Positions 1 to 10,618 of a stretch of 64,000 nucleotides of DNA are shown piece after piece. The notes beneath the pieces are model-generated. The model was not told the origin of the DNA and searched no databases. It saw only the letters and a list, made by a program, of their open reading frames with translations. How positions within the stretch are numbered: the first letter of the stretch is position 1; each line of letters opens with the position of its first letter. Location: assembly GCF_000210295.1 (NCBI RefSeq), contig NC_026744.1:1550001-1614000 (forward strand), in the 5' to 3' direction. Made by a program: the position numbers and the translations under genes. The stretch is from Trypanosoma brucei gambiense DAL972. Taxonomy: Eukaryota > Euglenozoa > Kinetoplastea > Trypanosomatida > Trypanosomatidae.

Positions 1-1
1 C

Positions 2-1006
2 TCACCTACTGTACCCCCAGATGTGTCCCACAACCCCACTGCTTGGAAGTTGTTGGAGACGGTATCCACTTCCAGTGCTCACCTTGCAGCGGTTAACATC
101 AGAGGGCTTGAGCGCCGGGAGCTGTTCTGCTTCTGGGCGAACGTTTTCAACGCCTTGTACATTCATGCATGGATGTCAACACTAGGCAAACGGGCACAGG
201 ATTTTACATGCTTCTACAATACAAATGGTTATAACGTTGGCGGTTGCTTCTTTTCGTTGAGTGACATCAAAGATGGCATATTAAGGGGAAACAAACCCGC
301 CTACTACGCTGTTCTACCTCCGTTCAGCAAGTCTGACCCGCGATTGTTTATGGTTATCCCCCCAGATCCGAGTGACATTGAAGTGGAACTGCAAATGAAA
401 TCCAGAAATTGTTTTGATGATAAGCATATCACCACCTCAAGTCGCCGTGATCTTCATACACGTATTTTGCTTGCTTTAATTGACGCCTACCTGGTGCCGG
501 AGAATTTTGAAGACATGCCGTCGTACAACCCGCGAACGCTCCTCTTTGCAAGTTCCCCCACTGTTGCGTCACGCAGTGCAGAGGGAAGTAACAGCAGTTT
601 CCTGGAGGATGACTTGGAAATTGACGAATCTTATCGATCGCGTACTACTGTGGGGTTGTGGCACGCGAATAGTATTCCTGTCGTTGCTGCGACCTGGCTA
701 TCGTCATGGTTCAACCAGCGCCACACGAATAAAAGCTCCACTCTTGCCAATCCATGTGTTCCACTTACTTCAGAACACCTATTGCAGCAAATACATGCCG
801 CGGAGAGTTTTGTGTTGCGCTCACTCAGTCGCGCTCCACAGCCCACTGTTCCACTTCATGGCGTGCATGTCCCTCGAGCTTTGCTGCCGCTGTTTGTCAA
901 TATGGACAACGCTAGTATTGATGAGTTCATGCAATTACTGTCCGTTTCGCCACGGTCAGAAACATCACTTCGATGTGATATGTGGATTTCTAACCCACCT
1001 GCGTAA
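2..1006 (+). CDS. DUF547 domain protein, 3' partial
   Basis: The reading frame is open from the left edge to the TAA at 1004-1006, giving about 334 residues with no in-frame ATG near the edge. The codon at 23 is GTG, so the true start lies outside the window. Two segments match the DUF547 pattern: an aromatic FWxNxxNALxxHA stretch (FCFWANVFNALYIHAW) and a GGCFFSLSDIKDGILRG segment about 40 residues later. DUF547 has no established biochemical function; in plants it often lies C-terminal to a coiled coil. The part after the domain is Ser/Thr-rich, then ends in a leucine-rich, probably helical tail. No membrane segment is visible. The missing N-terminus could carry another domain. Confidence 0.75.
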   Translation, partial: SPTVPPDVSHNPTAWKLLETVSTSSAHLAAVNIRGLERRELFCFWANVFNALYIHAWMSTLGKRAQDFTCFYNTNGYNVGGCFFSLSDIKDGILRGNKPAYYAVLPPFSKSDPRLFMVIPPDPSDIEVELQMKSRNCFDDKHITTSSRRDLHTRILLALIDAYLVPENFEDMPSYNPRTLLFASSPTVASRSAEGSNSSFLEDDLEIDESYRSRTTVGLWHANSIPVVAATWLSSWFNQRHTNKSSTLANPCVPLTSEHLLQQIHAAESFVLRSLSRAPQPTVPLHGVHVPRALLPLFVNMDNASIDEFMQLLSVSPRSETSLRCDMWISNPPA

Positions 1007-1437
1007 CTGGTGCAGTACATTCGTATGGAAATGAATGACTTCCGTGCTGCCTTGCTGTCAAGCGTGAAGAGGGAGAAAATGCCTTGCATTTCCCCATTGC
1101 ACGGGATTCCTCGGAACGAATGTGCACGAAACTGATGTGTAGAAATAGGAGGCACACCGTTACTTCTGTTCTCACTGCATTTTATTACCATGCATTCATT
1201 TATCTTTCAACTATTCTGCAAACTTTCTCCTGTATACTTTATTGATGTGCCTTTATTATTGTGGATTTTCTGCTATACGCTCTGTTCCCTCTCCCTTTAG
1301 CTTAATACATCCCTTTGTCAAATTTACCCACATTTTTTAAAAAAATTGCGTTGTTGTGCTTGTTTCTACATTTCGTGATGATGGAAAAAGTTGAAAGGGG
1401 TAAGTGAGGTGACGTACCCTTGATATAGAAAATCGGG
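1007..1437 (+). other. Intergenic: 3' UTR then trans-splice region
   Basis: No gene is seen. The right part holds a T-rich tract at about 1330-1376 followed by AG at 1389-1390, a good spliced-leader acceptor for the gene starting at 1438. No ATG lies between that AG and 1438. The left part is presumably the 3' UTR of the DUF547 gene. Confidence 0.6.
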
Positions 1438-3876
1438 ATGCTTCGCTGCACTGTTGTGGGACACCACAGGAGTGGCAAGGCCCGCGCATTTGTGTTTCGC
1501 GACCCATCACTTCGAATGATGCGGGCGGGAAGCGGTTATCAACAGCTGCGGCGCATGGGCATGCCGATGCAGGTAGGAATGGGGTGGCGGAAGGTTGACA
1601 GCTTCCACGCCAATACACAGTATCAACATGCTTGGCCCCTGCTTTCTCACGATGATTTGGGTAACAGCGACCAGTCAAATAATACAAAAAACATTATGTA
1701 CTCTATGTACATGCCAAAACGTAATAAGGGCACAGCTCCATGGTTTCGCGGGGCGGATACATACAGTGTGAAGTATTGTGAGCAAGGTCGTTATGAGTAC
1801 CAACGCTACCTAATGATTAACAGATTTCCAAGTGAGTACAAGAAACACTTTTTGTCGTTTCTTTCCAATATTCGTATGTCCTCGGGATCGGCAACGATTC
1901 CTCAGGAAGCTCTTCATTGGCTTCTGCGAATGATCGTAGATAACTTTAACCCGCAGCATGTGCACTATATAGCGGCTATGAAAACTCTTCAGAGTGCTGG
2001 TGAACTGGATATGGCGAGGGATGTTTGGAAGATTATGGAACGGCAGCAAACGTGGCCCTGTACGGCAACTATCTGCGCCTATCTTGATGTATGCGTAGAA
2101 GCAGGCGAAAAAACGTGGGCAATGGAGGCGTGGAATCGATACTGCACGGAATTGAAGTTTCTGGAGCCCGGCGAGGTTGACCCAAAGCCCATTTCTCGCG
2201 TGCCATTTTCCCTCACCCGAGAAGAACTATTGTACCTTCCGAAATGGAAGAAACATTTTGACCATGACCCCAATCTCGACGTCATGGACCTCAACCGCTT
2301 CAACCGCACTCGTGAGGTTTACCTACGCATGGCACAAGTGATGCTGGCAGGTGGTGAGCGGAATGCTTTTCAACATTTCTTTACAAAATTGGAGGAGGCA
2401 ATGCTAAATAAACCTACACCAGTGCCGGAGCCACCTAATCCGCATCTTGTACGCCGACCGCGTTGGGCACCCTACGAACATTGCAAGTCAGTGCATCACT
2501 CACCGTGGCGCCTCCAGAACAATGGTCGTGCATTGGCGCTTGGTCCTCCCGTCACAATCGAAGATGAAATGCAAAGTCGGTTCTTTTCTAACGATCAATT
2601 CTTGGTACATTCAGTGAAGGAAGTCTTGCGTATTGTGTTGCAAGAGCACAAACGGGCTCATCCGACCGAATGCACCCGTTGTAAAACCGAAGCGTTCTTT
2701 TACAAGACGAAGGATGCCGATGAAACACTTAAATTCTGCGACGATTTGATTGAACGTCTGTTCGCTTCCTTGGGAGTGAGACTATCCAATTTGAATACGT
2801 CCTCACTTCTTTCCACAATTCTCGAAGTATTTCGAGTTGTCGGTAAGGAGTCGGGTGCTGCGCTGCTGCAGCGCGCGAATGAGTTTCTTGAACGCAAGGC
2901 ATCCTTGGGCGATGCAGAAGGGTCAAGAGAGAACCTTACAGCATCCAACTACTTACAAGTTCTTTCAGGTTTTGCGGATGAAAGTGCTTTTGTGTACAAC
3001 ACAAAGAAGGATGGAACATGTCAGTACAAAACTGGCTTCGATCCACGAACCACGATGCGCCATTTGGCCGATGTGGTTCAAGAAATAGCTGGCAACCCAC
3101 ACGTTACTTGGGCTGCTGATATGCACCTTCAGGTGGTTGAAACCATGGTGGGTTGTGGTACCATGAAGGCTAATGATTATTTTGTACGAAATGTACTCCG
3201 ACAGTTTTCCTGGGATAGCCGATTCCTGGAAGCTTTGTACGTGGAGTACCGCCGCCAAGATGATGTTGACATGTGGGCGGAGCTTACAAAGCGCGCACTA
3301 GTATGGACAGCGCGTTACAACGCACCTGCCTCGGAGCGCCTTCGTCGCCTTATAGAGGATGACTATGATACTATTCGGGTGCAAACCCGCACATTCCGGG
3401 AACTTGCAGTCTTTCAATTCCGTGACGTTGAAGAGCGCCGTCACTCGCGGGATGTGGTGAATGAACTGCCCAACCCATGGTATGACTACGTTGCGCATGC
3501 TTTGCCATTCCCTGACAGGGATGCGGGCTATCCGGATGAGTACGGTGACCTTGGCCAGTGGCGAGCACCTGGAGGTCCGGGCTCCCCCGTGCGTGGTCCC
3601 GGTTACTACGCACCCCCAATGGAAGGGGAACACCAACGAGGTTACACCGCGGAGTGGCGCGATCTCCGCAATCCGATGCGTCCACCGGAGTTTCCCACAC
3701 CGTGGGAAAGAAAATACCGTCAGTACGCACGAGGCCAGCATCCGTCGTACGATATGGTATACGCTGGGCCCATGCCTGAGATATTCCCAATGCGCCGTGA
3801 CTTCAGGAAGCCCACACGGTGGGATTTCCACGACATCGAGAAGCAAGGGAAGTACAGGACGAGTGGCCCCTATTAA
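1438..3876 (+). CDS. PPR-like protein, probable mitochondrial ribosomal component
   Basis: 812 residues starting at the first ATG after a candidate splice acceptor (1390). The N-terminus is rich in Arg, His and Ser with almost no acidic residues, as expected of a mitochondrial import signal. Residues about 175-235 form paired helices of pentatricopeptide type (ARDVWKIMERQQTWPCTA, then ICAYLDVCVEAGEKTWAMEA). The last 130 residues are packed with Pro, Arg, Tyr, Trp and Gly, as in extended tails that wrap around ribosomal RNA. Trypanosome mitoribosomes contain many PPR proteins (the KRIPP set), and I infer that this is one, but I cannot assign a number. Alternatives are a PPR factor for mitochondrial RNA processing or an assembly factor. 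Confidence 0.6.
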   Translation: MLRCTVVGHHRSGKARAFVFRDPSLRMMRAGSGYQQLRRMGMPMQVGMGWRKVDSFHANTQYQHAWPLLSHDDLGNSDQSNNTKNIMYSMYMPKRNKGTAPWFRGADTYSVKYCEQGRYEYQRYLMINRFPSEYKKHFLSFLSNIRMSSGSATIPQEALHWLLRMIVDNFNPQHVHYIAAMKTLQSAGELDMARDVWKIMERQQTWPCTATICAYLDVCVEAGEKTWAMEAWNRYCTELKFLEPGEVDPKPISRVPFSLTREELLYLPKWKKHFDHDPNLDVMDLNRFNRTREVYLRMAQVMLAGGERNAFQHFFTKLEEAMLNKPTPVPEPPNPHLVRRPRWAPYEHCKSVHHSPWRLQNNGRALALGPPVTIEDEMQSRFFSNDQFLVHSVKEVLRIVLQEHKRAHPTECTRCKTEAFFYKTKDADETLKFCDDLIERLFASLGVRLSNLNTSSLLSTILEVFRVVGKESGAALLQRANEFLERKASLGDAEGSRENLTASNYLQVLSGFADESAFVYNTKKDGTCQYKTGFDPRTTMRHLADVVQEIAGNPHVTWAADMHLQVVETMVGCGTMKANDYFVRNVLRQFSWDSRFLEALYVEYRRQDDVDMWAELTKRALVWTARYNAPASERLRRLIEDDYDTIRVQTRTFRELAVFQFRDVEERRHSRDVVNELPNPWYDYVAHALPFPDRDAGYPDEYGDLGQWRAPGGPGSPVRGPGYYAPPMEGEHQRGYTAEWRDLRNPMRPPEFPTPWERKYRQYARGQHPSYDMVYAGPMPEIFPMRRDFRKPTRWDFHDIEKQGKYRTSGPY

Positions 3877-4558
3877 CGTCTTAAACAGTGCTAGTAGCGG
3901 TGAAGGTATTGTGTTGTGTAGAATTGGGAAGCAGGGGGACGATAGCGGTGTCACACCGCTTGCCGTGTTGGTTGTGTGTATGAATCTGGACATAAGTGAA
4001 CTCCTAACGCAGAAACACCTGTTATTTGTTAACATTACCGTGAGTGTGGTTTTGGGTTTGTCAGCGCACTGCTGAAAAAGGGGTGTCGACAACTTGCGAG
4101 TATGTGTAATCAGCCTTAACCGACTGTGATGGCGGGACCCCTTGCGTTGTGCGAAGAGAGTTGATATTAGCAGAAACGAAGCACAGGTTATGGTGCGACT
4201 GTGTGGTTGGTTACTTACTCTTGGGCTCGCCTCCTTCGTTGGAGGAAGCGTGACGCTATCGACTCTGTTTTTAACGTTTTTTTTTAAGCGTCGTCTGACA
4301 TATTGGCCGCTCCCACTCATTTAGTGGCCATGCGTGTTGGTGCTCGCAGCTATGGATTCCCTTTCAGCTTGTTTAGCGTTTTTTATTTCTTTTCATACTT
4401 CTCTTTTTCTTTTACCCAGCAGTCCCAGTTTGTCAGATTCCACCCAGCGTGAAGCTACGTTAGCGGTGTAGGACATCATCATAATAGAAAGTTTAAATTA
4501 AGAAGAAAAGGACAACTCCTACCTGTGAGAAAGAGAGTGGTAGAGGAAGTAGCCTTCA
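3877..4558 (+). other. Intergenic with strong splice acceptor
   Basis: No confident gene. A long pyrimidine tract at 4378-4416 ends in AG at 4418-4419, the likely spliced-leader acceptor for the dynein p28 gene; the 139 bases from there to 4559 contain no ATG. A hydrophobic 44-codon ORF (4190-4324) sits in the middle, has one membrane-like segment, and lacks a good pyrimidine tract of its own. Confidence 0.6.
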
Positions 4559-5266
4559 ATGCCCACACGACCCCTGTTAGTTAAGTATGAAACGCCGGTA
4601 CTGCTTTCCGAGGTGAAGCACAAGAAGGCTCTGAAAGAGAAGAAGCGTGTGGCTGTCGGGGCGCAAAGTGGTCCGCAGGCTGAAGATGTTCTGTACAGCA
4701 TCATCCCTCCGCGTGAGTTTGAGGAGAATGGCCAACAATGGGTACAATATGTCTCTAGTATACCTGCCACGCGAATGGACGTTATCAACCTTCAGGAGCG
4801 TCTTGATTCTCTGCTGCTAGAGCGCAATGCTCGAGAAACTGGGATTTGTCCGGTCCGTGAGGAGCTCTACTCGCAGGTTTTTGACGAGCTAATTCGTCAG
4901 GTTACGGTGAACTGCGCTGAGCGTGGGCTCCTGCTGTTGCGTGTGCGCGATGAACTTCGTATGACACTTGATGCGTACCGGTCATTATACGAAAGCAGTG
5001 CGGCATACGGGATGCGTAAGGCTCTTCAGGCTGAACAAAGCAAGATTGAAATGGAGTCTAAAATCCAGGCACTGGAGCGCGAAAAGGAGGAGCTTAAACA
5101 ACAAGTGGAGGAGTTAGAATACCGCTGTGAATCAATCATTCAACAAGAGAAGGAAAAGTTTGCTGAAGCAGAGAGAAAACACAACGAGGAGGTGGCGTTC
5201 TTCCGACGCACTTACCAAACTCTCACAACGAACTTGCAGACATTATGTAATGCTACCAAAGCTTGA
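4559..5266 (+). CDS. Axonemal inner-arm dynein light chain p28 (DNALI1 family)
   Basis: 235 residues, close to the usual 240-260 of the p28 family. The N-terminus (TRPLLVKYETPVLL) and the central block (REELYSQVFDELIRQVTVNCAERGLLLLRVRDE, split here as REELYSQVFDELIRQ and CAERGLLLLRVRDELRM) are hallmarks of p28. The C-terminal third, from about residue 145, is a continuous coiled coil of Glu, Lys and Gln heptads. p28 dimers bind single-headed inner-arm dyneins with actin or centrin and are needed for normal ciliary beating, so this protein should act in the flagellar axoneme. Splice acceptor at 4419; no upstream ATG. A second axonemal dynein light chain, LC1, lies at 42113. Confidence 0.92.
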   Translation: MPTRPLLVKYETPVLLSEVKHKKALKEKKRVAVGAQSGPQAEDVLYSIIPPREFEENGQQWVQYVSSIPATRMDVINLQERLDSLLLERNARETGICPVREELYSQVFDELIRQVTVNCAERGLLLLRVRDELRMTLDAYRSLYESSAAYGMRKALQAEQSKIEMESKIQALEREKEELKQQVEELEYRCESIIQQEKEKFAEAERKHNEEVAFFRRTYQTLTTNLQTLCNATKA

Positions 5267-6780
<1,514 letters not shown>

Positions 6781-7743
6781 TTTTCCTTCATGTGTCAATG
6801 AGGTTTGGTGCTTTTGCCGTTGAGTGGGTGAAGATAGCGGTATATATATGCGCAAGTGAATATAAAAAAGATGTAAAGACAGGTAGCAGGGAGAAAACCT
6901 CGCATAACATTATAAAAGGGAGTGTAACTGGAGTGGGAAAACAAAGGAAAGGGGGATTCGTGTATTGAGCATATGAGAAAAAAAAAGAAATTATGCTGTA
7001 TGTTTTTACCTATAATTTATGCGGAAGGTGAATGACAAAACAAAAACCAAAAGGATATCATCATATGCTTTTGTTTCATCCAAATGGTTGTTTCTTCCGT
7101 ACCTCAGGGTCACTACTTCGTTGAGTGTGGTTTTAGCGAGGAGAGGGAACAATAGGGGGTGTTGTATACATTTACACGTACGTATCTTCCTTTACTCTCT
7201 CTTGCCTTCATTATATTCCCCCTTTTTCTGGGAGAGGAAAAGAGAGTGTAGAATGAGGGGAGTACGTGTACGGAATTTTAACGATTACCCCCTTTTTTTT
7301 TTCTTTGAACTATTATTTTTAGAATTCTAACGGTGTTTCTTCTATTTCCTCTTCCCTGGCACGGTCCCCTTTTGTGGACCAACGGACACTTCCGCCTCAC
7401 TCTCGGGAAGCGTACTGCGCCCTCTTCCTCTACTTACCATAGCGGTTTGTCGGTACTGTTTTCCCTTTTTAAAAAAAAATCTTTTTTTTTGAATCGATGC
7501 CATGTAGGTTTTTTTTTGTCACAGCGGAAGGTTGAGTAGCAAATATTACTTCCTCTTTGAAACTTACGTTAGGGGTGTTTCATTTTATCCTTTTTTTTTG
7601 ACCTGGTGCGTCCGGGAGACGTCTAGTTATTGAGTGGTCGTCGCACCTCACGACAACGTTGTTGAATTGACAACTGGCATAAGCTCCCGAACAGCACCAT
7701 CAATATACGTGCATTGCAGGTGGAATACATCAGTTTGGAAAAA
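6781..7743 (+). other. Intergenic, T-rich
   Basis: 963 bases without a supportable gene. It holds many T-runs (7288-7300, 7486-7496, 7512-7520, 7591-7599). The last T-run precedes AG at 7617-7618, the likely acceptor for the next gene. Two + strand ORFs (7019-7330 and 7333-7539) are low-complexity Phe/Leu translations of the T-runs. Confidence 0.5.
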
Positions 7744-8532
7744 ATGAAGCGACTATTCCCTTCTGCAGGAGTGAGTGTTGTATTAACATCGTCTTCTATC
7801 GTGATGTCATGTCCTTGCAATCACATATTCACTTCGCGTCGTGCTTACTACTGGCCCTATAATGAGGATTTTGTACCCGAAGGTGCTGAAACAAGTAGGT
7901 TTCAGTCGAGTGGCTCCCCTGGCACGCGGCGCCGCGTACTTCAGGAGTATGCACTGAGTCCTCTCTTTGGTGCGCGTGTGCCTTGTTGTGTTGTGGGGAC
8001 GCTGCGCACCGCAAAAGAAATAATCGTTCTTAAGCGAGACATTCAGTCACTTCTGTGCGAGCTTATGGAGTTACCGCAGGGAAGTGTTACTTTGGGTCCA
8101 TTGCAGCAGTTGAGGGAAATGATGCTGTACAGGCACGGAACTCCACTCAGTCCACGATTAGGCGATGAGCGTCAACTGAACATGGACGCATACGCTAGAA
8201 GGCCCATAGCGGCGCGCACTATGATGGACGTGTTTCTTGCAGAGGATATGTCATTGGATGAAATTGTGAATTTTGGTCGCCTGTCATTGGGAAAGTTACA
8301 AATAGCCCTCAACAACTTGAGGAAGGAAAATGCTGAAAAGAGTAGCGCAGATTGTGAGGACGGTAGTGCCGTTGAACCAGCCCAGTTGCTGGTGGATCGC
8401 ATGGGAATATCATACTGTGAGATTCCTTCTTTAGATGAGAGTGACTACGTGTTTGCTGAAGTAGGTGGCGTTGCGGTGACTGATGAGGAGGCTGAACGGG
8501 TTGCTCAACGGTGGGCGGAACGTTGTGAGTAA
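7744..8532 (+). CDS. Hypothetical protein, 262 aa
   Basis: Not recognised. I place the start at 7744, the first ATG after the AG at 7618; the frame is open further upstream only through a TTG. The N-terminal 45 residues are rich in Ser, Val, Lys and Arg without acidic residues (MKRLFPSAGVSVVLTSSS), compatible with mitochondrial targeting. The middle is mixed alpha/beta. The region around residues 160-190 (MMDVFLAEDMSLDEIVNFGR, then LSLGKLQIALNNLRKENAEK) is clearly helical, with possible coiled coil. The C-terminus is acidic and ends in a helix. No membrane span, cysteine cluster or nucleotide-binding loop is visible. It sits between TIM and a p24 protein, which says nothing about function in a polycistronic unit. 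Confidence 0.8.
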   Translation: MKRLFPSAGVSVVLTSSSIVMSCPCNHIFTSRRAYYWPYNEDFVPEGAETSRFQSSGSPGTRRRVLQEYALSPLFGARVPCCVVGTLRTAKEIIVLKRDIQSLLCELMELPQGSVTLGPLQQLREMMLYRHGTPLSPRLGDERQLNMDAYARRPIAARTMMDVFLAEDMSLDEIVNFGRLSLGKLQIALNNLRKENAEKSSADCEDGSAVEPAQLLVDRMGISYCEIPSLDESDYVFAEVGGVAVTDEEAERVAQRWAERCE

Positions 8533-8951
8533 ATTTGGAAGGTATGCATACCGTTGTTATTTCCGCGTCATGACGGAGAATCGTATTTCTTATTTTTTTT
8601 TTTTTCACCTATTCGATGAGGTGCATTGTTTTGCTGCCATGTGCTTGCCCTCCTTTTTTTCTCTGCAGCAAGGGAAGATGCTCGTGAAAAGTTTGCGCTG
8701 TGCTTGATTTCTCCTGAACGAAACATATTGTTGCTTTAGTCTGCATGAAAAAGTTTGAAAACTCTGGTTTTCTTTTTAAAATAGGTCTATTAAAATTATA
8801 TAATAAAGCAGTGATAAGTGATATAGGCTAATAGGAACGTGCGTGCGGGAAGAAGAGGAAATCATAATTACTACAATAAACGGAGAGTCAAACAACTTCG
8901 CTACGACGAAAGTCAGAAGAGGCAACCACGGATAAGTGAGAGGAGATTACA
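8533..8951 (+). other. Intergenic
   Basis: No gene is seen. A T-rich stretch at 8766-8777 followed by AG at 8783-8784 can serve as acceptor for the p24 gene; from there to 8952 no ATG occurs. A T-run at 8592-8605 belongs to the preceding 3' UTR. Confidence 0.5.
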
Positions 8952-9629
8952 ATGTTGCAGTGTCTCACATATGCGCGAACATTTTACCCGTGCCACCTAT
9001 TACTTTTAACCATATTGGTAGCGCAGGGTGCGAAGGGGTTTCGCTTCACAGTGAACCCTGGTCGGAAGTGTTTTACAGAAGAAGTCCCTGAAGCTGGGCG
9101 GTATTACCTCCAGTACAAAATGACGCGCAGCCTCACCCCATTTGTTGCCGTTGCCGTTACGACATCTGGTGGTGCATCGCTCGTGGTCCATAATGTTGCG
9201 AAAACGGACGCAAGAGAGATATTTGAGCTAAACCAAGACAGAAAGATAGCGATTTGTTTTAAGGTGTCACCAAAGGCTGTGCACTCTGCCACCTCAATGA
9301 ACATTACGCTAGAGTTGATGGATGCAGAAGAAGCTGAGCTAACGCGGCAGAAAAGGCAAAGTTATAGTACCACGAACCCCACCGCGCTCGGCATTGGAAA
9401 AGCAAGTGGCGCGTTGCGGCAAATGCACTACATTAGAGACACCACGACGCGCATTCGGTTTGATTTTCTGAGTCTTCTTGCAGTGGATGAAGACGTACGT
9501 TATTCCCTTAATGAAATGAATGCTGTGGCGTGGAATTATGTCTATGTCTTTGCGTTTGTATCATCAATCATATGCTGTGCTACGTACCTGCGCCTCCGCC
9601 ATTTTTTCACCACCAAAAAGTACATTTGA
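8952..9629 (+). CDS. p24/emp24/GOLD family cargo receptor
   Basis: 225 residues, typical for p24 proteins. Order of parts: a cleavable signal peptide (hydrophobic core LLLLTILVAQG, residues about 16-27); a GOLD domain with the two family cysteines (near residues 38 and 98); a coiled-coil neck; one membrane segment near the C-terminus (YVYVFAFVSSIICCATYL); and a short cytosolic tail, FFTTKKYI. The tail has a phenylalanine pair and ends in KKYI, a KKxx dilysine signal for COPI retrieval. p24 proteins cycle between ER and Golgi and in trypanosomes help export GPI-anchored cargo such as VSG. The family is clear; I cannot say which of the T. brucei p24 members (TbERP) this is. Confidence 0.9.
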   Translation: MLQCLTYARTFYPCHLLLLTILVAQGAKGFRFTVNPGRKCFTEEVPEAGRYYLQYKMTRSLTPFVAVAVTTSGGASLVVHNVAKTDAREIFELNQDRKIAICFKVSPKAVHSATSMNITLELMDAEEAELTRQKRQSYSTTNPTALGIGKASGALRQMHYIRDTTTRIRFDFLSLLAVDEDVRYSLNEMNAVAWNYVYVFAFVSSIICCATYLRLRHFFTTKKYI

Positions 9630-10618
9630 CAAATCCGCTCATGGCATTTTTTTGATCATTTAAAAATTTCGTGTCACTTTTTTCGCGTTATATATACATA
9701 TATATACTTGAAATTTTTTCTGTTTACACGTATGTGTGCTTTTTTGTACCGGACTGCTGCAGGAGACCTCACATTATCGCTTAAAAATGTAGTGGCAGGT
9801 GGAAAAAGTATCGAAATGGACGCGTGGACGTGACGAAAGCGGTAGTGCGTGTGTGTCCACACGGACTTTACATGCCTATATACGGTCATTATATTGACTT
9901 GTATATTATCGTTTACTTTTGATATTTTATTTTGTTCTGACAATGCCCATTGCTTGCGTTCTTTTGGCGTAAGTTTTAACTGTTTTGCTTGGCCCTTTTA
10001 TCGTTTTTTTTAACCTTTCACTTCATTCTTTTTCCTTTTAGCGGTGAACAAATCTCGCTAAGCATTCCTGGTGGCTCTTTCAGTTACCGCAGGTGCTTGT
10101 ATATTTATATACACATATTTTTAACCCTATACTTGGTATTTAAAAAAAAAAAAAAATACAGTCTTTCGATGCAGGATTGGGAGTGGACGAAGCTGTTGCC
10201 TTGGTAAATGACCTCTGGTGAGACGATAGAGCAAAACTTCTGTCGACATCTTTCCTTCCTCCTGCTCTGCATAAACATGCTTATGTTTTTGTGTGTCTTA
10301 TGCGTGGTGTGGCGTGATTTAGAAGGATATTCTTTTGTTCTACTTTTACTATTCTTTTCGCTCGTGTGTGTGTGATATAGTGCATTCCTCTCCCTCCTTC
10401 TTACTCTAATTTTCCATGTGCTTCTTTTTCTGCTCCGCCTATATGAATTACTGTACGTAACTACCGCTGTGAGTACAGGGTGGTACGAGAATATACTCGC
10501 TTGTTGTTGTAATAAACTGTTTCTTGCCAGTTGCGTGGCTACATCTTTCTTTCCCTTTTTATTCCTTTGGCAGGAGTATCCATCGCCATACGTGGTGCTA
10601 TTTTAGGTTCGCACAGAC
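9630..10618 (+). other. Intergenic, AT-rich, long
   Basis: 989 bases without a supportable gene. It contains alternating TA tracts at 9688-9707, T-runs, and an A-run at 10142-10156. At the right end a strong pyrimidine tract (about 10542-10570) ends in CAG at 10571-10573, the likely spliced-leader acceptor for PolIE, leaving a 45-base 5' UTR without ATG. Confidence 0.55.
10572..10573 (+). promoter_or_regulatory. Spliced-leader acceptor for PolIE (predicted)
   Basis: A pyrimidine-rich run (TTTCTTTCCC and TTTTTATTCC segments) is followed by GGCAG at 10569-10573. It is the last AG with a good tract before the ATG at 10619 and supports that start. Confidence 0.6.

Noticed and set aside
3461..4075. 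204-codon + strand ORF overlapping the PPR-like gene
   Set aside because: It overlaps the 3' end of a better-supported frame and has no acceptor or ordered protein features.
3298..4320. 340-codon antisense ORF
   Set aside because: It is the reverse-strand shadow of the PPR-like gene and its 3' UTR. No other gene is on the - strand, there is no strand-switch region, and the product has random-looking Ser/Arg/Leu/His composition.
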